A stretch of DNA of 10,000 nucleotides. Origin: Methylorubrum extorquens. GTDB taxonomy: Bacteria; Pseudomonadota; Alphaproteobacteria; Rhizobiales; Beijerinckiaceae. The notes under the pieces are model-generated. The model searched no databases and was not told the DNA's origin. It saw only the letters and a list, made by a program, of their open reading frames with translations. The stretch is taken from positions 7,501 to 17,500 of the forward strand of contig NZ_JALJXF010000001.1 of NCBI RefSeq assembly GCF_024169925.1, in the 5' to 3' direction. Shown here in pieces: positions 5,805 through 10,000 of the stretch. The position numbers and the translations under genes are program-made. Numbering within the stretch: position 1 is the first letter of the stretch; each line of letters opens with the position of its first letter.

Positions 5805-7982
5805 TTATAAGAAGCTCTGCGGGTCCACGTCGATTGCGACCTTGAGGTTACCCCGCGGCTTCGGTCCGCGCGCCAGCCAATCCCGCAGATAGCTCTGCAC
5901 GTCGATGCCGCGCTCGGTCTTCACCAGCAGCCGGAATCGCCAGCGCCCGCGGATCAGGGCAAGCGGCGCCTCCGCCGGCCCGAGCACGGAGACGCCGGGC
6001 GGCGGTTCGGCGACGCGCGCCAGCGCCTGCCCGTGCGCCTCAGCCTTCTCCCGCTCTTCCCCGGAGACGATCAGCGCCGCGAGCCGTCCGAACGGCGGCA
6101 GCCCGGCTGCCTCGCGGGCATAGATCTCTTCCTCGTAGAAGCGGTCGGCATCGCCTGAGAGCAGTGCGGCGATGACCGGATGCTCGGGCTGGTAGGTTTG
6201 CACCAAGGCCCGTCCCGGCCGCTCGCCGCGCCCCGCACGTCCCGTCACCTGCTGCAGGAGCTGGAAGGTGCGCTCGGCCGCGCGGGGATCGCCGGAGGTC
6301 AGGCCGATATCGGCGTCGAGGACGCCGACGAGGGTCAGGTGCGGGAAGTTGTGGCCCTTGGCCACGAGCTGCGTGCCGACGACGATGTCGCAATCGCCCG
6401 CCGCCACCGTCTCGAGCTCCTGCCGCAGCCGCTCGGCGCCGCCGGGAAAGTCGCTCGACAGCACGACGATGCGCTGATCGGGAAAAAGCTCGGTCACCTC
6501 CTCGGCGATCCGCTCGACGCCGGGCCCGCAGGGCGTGAGATGATCGAAGGCGCCGCACTCGGTGCAGGCCTCGGGCTTTCGCTCGGCGTATCCGCACTGG
6601 TGGCAGACCAGCGCGCGGCGGAAGCGGTGCTCCACGAGCCAGGTTGAACAGTTGCGGCACTGGTAGCGGTGGCCACAGGCCCGGCACAGGGTGAGCGGCG
6701 CGTAGCCCCGGCGGTTGAGGAACAGCAGCGCCTGATCGCCCGCGGCCAGCGTCGCCTTCACCGCGTTCACCATCGGCGGTGACAGGAAGCGCCCGCGCTC
6801 CGGCTTGTCGAGGCGCATGTCGATGGCTGCGATGTCGGGCATGGGCCGGCCTCCGAAACGGCCGGGGAGCGCGATGTGGCGGTAGCGCCCGCTCTGCGCG
6901 TTGACCCGCGACTCGATCGACGGCGTGGCCGAGGCAAGCACCACCGGGCAGCCCTCGATCTTGCCGCGCACCACCGCCATGTCGCGGGCGTGGTAGTGGA
7001 CGCCGTCCTCCTGCTTGTAGGCGGTCTCGTGCTCCTCATCGACGACGATCAGGCCGAGATTCCGAAACGGCAGGAACAGGGCCGAGCGCGCGCCGACCAC
7101 CACCGAAACCTCGCCGGTGGCCACGCCCGCCCGCAGCCGCTCGCGGCGCTTACCGCCGATGCCGGAATGCCAAGTCGCCGGCCGCACCCCGAAGCGCCCG
7201 GCGAAGCGGTCGAGAAACTGCGCCGTCAGCGCGATCTCCGGCATCAGCACCAGGGCTTGCCGCCCCTGCCGCACGCACTCGGCCACCGCCTCGAAATAGA
7301 CCTCGGTCTTGCCCGAGCCGGTAACACCTTCGAGGAGGATCGTCTCACCGGTCGCGGCATCGGCGGGGGAAGGGGCGTTCGCGATGAGGGCGTGCGCCGC
7401 TTCCGCCTGCGCGTCGGACAGCGGCACCCGCGGATGGTCCGGGTCCGGCGGCAGCGCCACGGGTTCGGGCATCAGCGCCACGGTCTCCAACGCGCCGTCA
7501 TCGATCAGTCCATCGACCACGCTGAGCGACACGCCGGCCTCCTTGGCGAGCGCGCTCTTGCCCCGCACCGCGTTGTCGGCGGCCACCGCCATCACCTTGC
7601 CGCGCGCGACCGTCTGCCGGCTCGGCGGCCGGCCGGCGGCACGCACGCCGACCCGCGGCGCCTCGTTGCGGGCGGCCTCGTCGGGCAGGCGCAGGGCCAT
7701 GGCGAGCGCCGAGCCCTTCGGCGCCAGGGTGTAGCGCGCCAGCCAATCGACCAGCTTGCGCAGGGACTCCGAGAGCGGCGGCGCCTCGACCTTGCCCGTC
7801 ACCGGCCGCAGATTTCCCCCCGAGGCTCGCTCGTCGAGGCCCCAGACCACGCCGATCGTTTCGCGCGGACCCAACGGCACCTGCACGATGTCGCCCTCGG
7901 CGAGGGTCAATCCGGCCGGCACCGCGTAGCTGTAGGCGGTGTCGAGCGCGAGCGGGATCAGGATGTCGGCGACGGCAGGCAT
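5805..7982 (-). CDS. priA: Primosomal protein N' (replication restart helicase PriA)
   Basis: This 725-residue protein is PriA, the superfamily 2 3'-5' DNA helicase that recognises collapsed replication forks and reloads the replisome. The N-terminal DNA-binding region starts ADILIPLALDTAYSYAVP and includes DIVQVPLGPRETIGVVW. Walker A GVTGSGKT is at 219-226, DEEH at 315-318 and SATPS at 351-355. The zinc-binding insertion carries eight cysteines (433, 436, 442, 445, 460, 463, 473, 476). The helicase C-terminal motifs GTQLVAKGHNFP (536-547) and QVTGRAGRGERPG (578-590) are intact. Length is normal for the family. ATG at 7982 gives the standard N-terminus, though the ribosome-binding site is weak. 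A LexA-type box lies 38 bp upstream, suggesting SOS induction. The MFS gene lies 83 bp upstream on the same strand. The call is certain. Confidence 0.98.
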   Translation of the reverse strand: MPAVADILIPLALDTAYSYAVPAGLTLAEGDIVQVPLGPRETIGVVWGLDERASGGNLRPVTGKVEAPPLSESLRKLVDWLARYTLAPKGSALAMALRLPDEAARNEAPRVGVRAAGRPPSRQTVARGKVMAVAADNAVRGKSALAKEAGVSLSVVDGLIDDGALETVALMPEPVALPPDPDHPRVPLSDAQAEAAHALIANAPSPADAATGETILLEGVTGSGKTEVYFEAVAECVRQGRQALVLMPEIALTAQFLDRFAGRFGVRPATWHSGIGGKRRERLRAGVATGEVSVVVGARSALFLPFRNLGLIVVDEEHETAYKQEDGVHYHARDMAVVRGKIEGCPVVLASATPSIESRVNAQSGRYRHIALPGRFGGRPMPDIAAIDMRLDKPERGRFLSPPMVNAVKATLAAGDQALLFLNRRGYAPLTLCRACGHRYQCRNCSTWLVEHRFRRALVCHQCGYAERKPEACTECGAFDHLTPCGPGVERIAEEVTELFPDQRIVVLSSDFPGGAERLRQELETVAAGDCDIVVGTQLVAKGHNFPHLTLVGVLDADIGLTSGDPRAAERTFQLLQQVTGRAGRGERPGRALVQTYQPEHPVIAALLSGDADRFYEEEIYAREAAGLPPFGRLAALIVSGEEREKAEAHGQALARVAEPPPGVSVLGPAEAPLALIRGRWRFRLLVKTERGIDVQSYLRDWLARGPKPRGNLKVAIDVDPQSFL

Positions 7983-8020
7983 GGGATCACGAGAAGAGAA
8001 TCACGAGAGCGGTCAATTTT

Positions 8021-8035
8021 GTTCTATATATGTTC
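8021..8035. promoter_or_regulatory. LexA (SOS) box, GTTC-N7-GTTC, upstream of priA
   Basis: GTTCTATATATGTTC is a perfect match to the alphaproteobacterial LexA site GTTC-N7-GTTC (GAAC-N7-GAAC on the other strand), with an AT-only spacer. It lies in the 83-bp gap between the MFS and priA genes. On the priA strand the spacer contains TATATA, a possible -10 element, so bound LexA would block RNA polymerase. No clear -35 element was found. Site identity is strong by sequence; function is inferred. Confidence 0.72.
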
Positions 8036-8065
8036 TGGAAAACGAAGGCGAATGCGGCCCGGCCC

Positions 8066-9214
8066 TTATCGGATGTCCGAGAGCCTCCGCGCAACGGGAA
8101 CAGCCGACAGGCTCACGGCGGCCATCACCCAGAACCCTTTCCCGCCGACATGATCGTAGAGGACGCCCGAGAGCAGCAGCATCAGCGCGGAGGCGAGCCC
8201 GAGACCGAAGGTGCCGTAGACCGTCAGCGCCGTCGCCCGGCGCTGCTCCGGCACGATCTCCACGATCAGCCGCAGGCAGGCGAGATGCAGGAGCGCGAAG
8301 GTCAGCCCGTGCAGCGCTTGGATCAGGACGAGGCCGGGCAGCCAAGAGGTCTGCGCCTGCACCGCCCAGCGCAACGCTCCGGCAAGGGCCGCGAGCGCCA
8401 GCGCCCGATCCGGACCGATCCGCGCCAGCAGCCGCGGCCCGAGCCAGAGGAACACCGTCACCTCGGCCAGGACCGCTTCCGCCCAGAGCAGGCCCGCCAC
8501 CCGCGGCCCGATTCCCGCCGCCTGCCAGACGATGACCGCGAAGGCGTCGTGCATCGCATGCGCGCCGATCACCAGGGCGGCGGCGAGGACGAGCCGGCGG
8601 AAGCGGGCATTCGCGGCAAGCGCCACGAATTTGCCGCCCGCGTCCTCGGCCGCCATCACGGGCGCGGCGGTCCGCGCGAGGCGCAATGCCAGCGCGGCCC
8701 CGGCGGCGAAAAGGACGCCGCAGGCGAGAGGGCCGGCGCCGTAGCCGAAGATCCCGATGCTGTAACCGGCAAGGACGGTGATCGCGATGAAGGCAGCCGA
8801 GCCGGCGCCGCGGATGCGGCCGTAAGCGGCCCCGTCGCGGTTGCCGGCAAGCGCCACCGTATCGGCCAGCGGCGCGAGCGGCGCGGTCGCTGCGGCCTGG
8901 GCGAGGGCGATGGTGAACAGCAGGAGGAAGCCGTGGCCGCCGAGGAAAGCGAGGGTCAGCACCGCAGAGAGGGCAAGTCCTCCGGCCAGGAAGGCCGGCA
9001 CGGCGCCGTGCCGGTCGGCGAGCCGGCCGATCAGCGGTCCGGCGGCAAGCCGCACCAGCATCGCGGCGGAGAGCAACGGTCCGATTTCGCCCGGTCCCAA
9101 TCCCCGCGCTTCGAGGAACGCGGGCAGGAACGGTGAGAGCGCACCATAGGCGCCGTAGAGCGTGGCAAAGAGCAGGAGGAGGCGGCCCGAACCGGTCCGT
9201 CCATCGCACGCCAT
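8066..9214 (-). CDS. MFS transporter, HcaT/nucleoside-symporter-like
   Basis: This 382-residue protein has about twelve hydrophobic segments and belongs to the major facilitator superfamily, most like the MFS_1-like group that includes HcaT (3-phenylpropionate) and nucleoside/H+ symporters. The start LLLLFATLYGAYGALSPFLPAFLEARGL is typical of that group, and the loop between helices 2 and 3 carries a recognisable GRLADRHGAV signature. The middle loop (about residues 185-200) is hydrophilic, dividing two six-helix halves. I chose ATG at 9214 because GAGGAAGG lies just upstream on the minus strand (9223-9216). The frame stays open to 9370, but the added 52 residues look non-coding. The transporter sits upstream of priA on the same strand but is probably functionally unrelated. 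The substrate is unknown. Confidence 0.88.
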   Translation of the reverse strand: MACDGRTGSGRLLLLFATLYGAYGALSPFLPAFLEARGLGPGEIGPLLSAAMLVRLAAGPLIGRLADRHGAVPAFLAGGLALSAVLTLAFLGGHGFLLLFTIALAQAAATAPLAPLADTVALAGNRDGAAYGRIRGAGSAAFIAITVLAGYSIGIFGYGAGPLACGVLFAAGAALALRLARTAAPVMAAEDAGGKFVALAANARFRRLVLAAALVIGAHAMHDAFAVIVWQAAGIGPRVAGLLWAEAVLAEVTVFLWLGPRLLARIGPDRALALAALAGALRWAVQAQTSWLPGLVLIQALHGLTFALLHLACLRLIVEIVPEQRRATALTVYGTFGLGLASALMLLLSGVLYDHVGGKGFWVMAAVSLSAVPVARRLSDIR

Positions 9215-9475
9215 GCCTTCCTCGGTCGCCGACACCCCGCACGCCTCGCGATCAATCCCTGCTGCGACGATGCCAGGGAATGCCTGCTGATCGAAGTGCG
9301 GCAAGCTGCACTCTGCCAGTATCGACGGCCAATCCGCCGTTGACGCGCAAGCGCGAACCCGCAGCATCATTCGGAGAGATGGTTGAGTTCTTCATCGATG
9401 CGTCGGAAAAACGGGACGATGACCGCTCTCCTTTGCAACGCATTCGCCGACGCGACGCCTGCGCTGGCGTAGGCC

Positions 9476-10000
9476 ATGATCGAAACGAGCGCCGACGGGA
9501 CCGAGGGCGTCCTCCTTCTGCACGGCATCGCCCGCCGCGCCGCCTCCCTACGCCCGCTGGAGCGCCGGCTGACACGCACCGGCTATCTCACTCTCAACCC
9601 CGATTATCCGGCGCGCCGGCTCGGGCTCGCCGACATGGCCGAAGGAATCGCGCCCACGGTCGCGGCCTTCGGTGCGGACGTGACGCGCCTTCACATCGTC
9701 ACCCATTCCATGGGCGGTCTCGTCGCTCGCGTGCTACTATCCCGGCACCGGCCGGACAATCTCGGACGCGTGGTGATGCTGGGCCCGCCCAACGGCGGCA
9801 GCGAGATCGCCGATGCGCTGCACCGCCTCGCGGCCTACCGCCGCTTCTTCGGTCCGGCCGGTGCCGAGCTCGGCACGGAGCGCGGGGCAGTGCAGGCAAG
9901 CCTCTCCGGCCCGGTCGATTACCCGCTCGGCATCATCGCCGGCAGCCGCAGCCTCTATCCGCTGGCCTCACTGCTGCTGCCGGGGCCGAATGACGGACGC
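9476..10000 (+). CDS. Alpha/beta hydrolase, lipase/PGAP1-like (3' partial)
   Basis: An open frame begins with ATG at 9476 and runs through 175 codons to the window edge without a stop. It encodes an alpha/beta-hydrolase fold. LLLHG at 13-17 holds the oxyanion-hole region. NPDYP at 41-45 is typical of the lipase/PGAP1-like branch. THSMGG at 76-81 is the nucleophile elbow with Ser78. MLGPPNGGSE at 101-110 is also characteristic of that branch. PGPNDG near the end places a probable catalytic Asp at residue 173; the catalytic His should lie beyond the window. An in-frame TAG two codons upstream fixes the start at or after 9476. No signal peptide is seen, so it is probably cytoplasmic. It is divergent from the MFS gene. 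The substrate, probably an ester, is unknown. Confidence 0.88.
   Translation, partial: MIETSADGTEGVLLLHGIARRAASLRPLERRLTRTGYLTLNPDYPARRLGLADMAEGIAPTVAAFGADVTRLHIVTHSMGGLVARVLLSRHRPDNLGRVVMLGPPNGGSEIADALHRLAAYRRFFGPAGAELGTERGAVQASLSGPVDYPLGIIAGSRSLYPLASLLLPGPNDGR

Noticed and set aside
7987..8008. Direct repeat TCACGAGA at 7987-7994 and 8001-8008 in the priA leader
   Set aside because: Only two 8-base copies are present, with no known protein site matching; too short to call a functional element.
6876..8153. Long plus-strand open frame of 425 codons opposite priA
   Set aside because: Its composition (Arg, His, Gly, Ala) is typical of the antisense of a high-GC gene, and the minus strand encodes an unmistakable PriA.
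9215..9370. N-terminal extension of the MFS transporter by 52 residues to an ATG at 9370
   Set aside because: The extension is not hydrophobic or family-like, and a clear ribosome-binding site (GAGGAAGG) sits directly before ATG at 9214.
9367..9477. Minus-strand frame of 36 codons upstream of the MFS gene, starting MAYASAG and ending NHLSE
   Set aside because: No ribosome-binding site precedes its ATG, no family is recognised, and it lies in the divergent promoter region of two genes.

Overview
This window is high-GC chromosomal DNA with strong G/C third-position bias. The gene content fits an alphaproteobacterium, and a Methylobacterium/Methylorubrum-like methylotroph is my best guess. That guess is an inference from codon use, from a formaldehyde-dehydrogenase-like zinc alcohol dehydrogenase, and from an alphaproteobacterial-type LexA site. 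No rRNA, tRNA, CRISPR array or complete insertion sequence was seen.

Left part (1-2243): the window opens inside an ABC1/UbiB-family atypical kinase that ends in two membrane helices. A gene-poor gap follows, holding a compact structured element of nested inverted repeats (1169-1273). This element abuts the stop codon of a tiny minus-strand gene for a 59-residue helical protein. Divergent from that gene is a FUSC-like inner-membrane protein.

Middle part (2244-5336): a complete zinc alcohol dehydrogenase related to glutathione-independent formaldehyde dehydrogenase is followed at once by a wrecked isochorismatase-family hydrolase gene. The wreck has two in-frame stops, at least two single-base insertions and loss of catalytic residues. 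It was probably once the dehydrogenase's operon partner. After it come a short unrecognised coding frame, about 420 bp of gene-free and locally AT-richer DNA with an inverted repeat, and a small secreted protein gene. That gene ends in a perfect 16-bp hairpin which can terminate transcription from both sides.

Right part (5358-10000): three minus-strand genes encode a SpoIIAA-like (STAS-fold) protein starting with TTG, the replication-restart helicase PriA, and an MFS transporter. A perfect GTTC-N7-GTTC alphaproteobacterial SOS box lies between the MFS gene and priA, 38 bp upstream of the priA start, which suggests LexA control of replication restart. Divergent from the MFS gene, the window ends inside an alpha/beta hydrolase (lipase/PGAP1-like) gene that has no stop codon within the window.

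Most of the window is ordinary housekeeping or accessory content. The points most worth a second look are the SOS box at priA, the hairpin-rich intergenic element, and the decayed hydrolase next to an intact formaldehyde-dehydrogenase-like gene.
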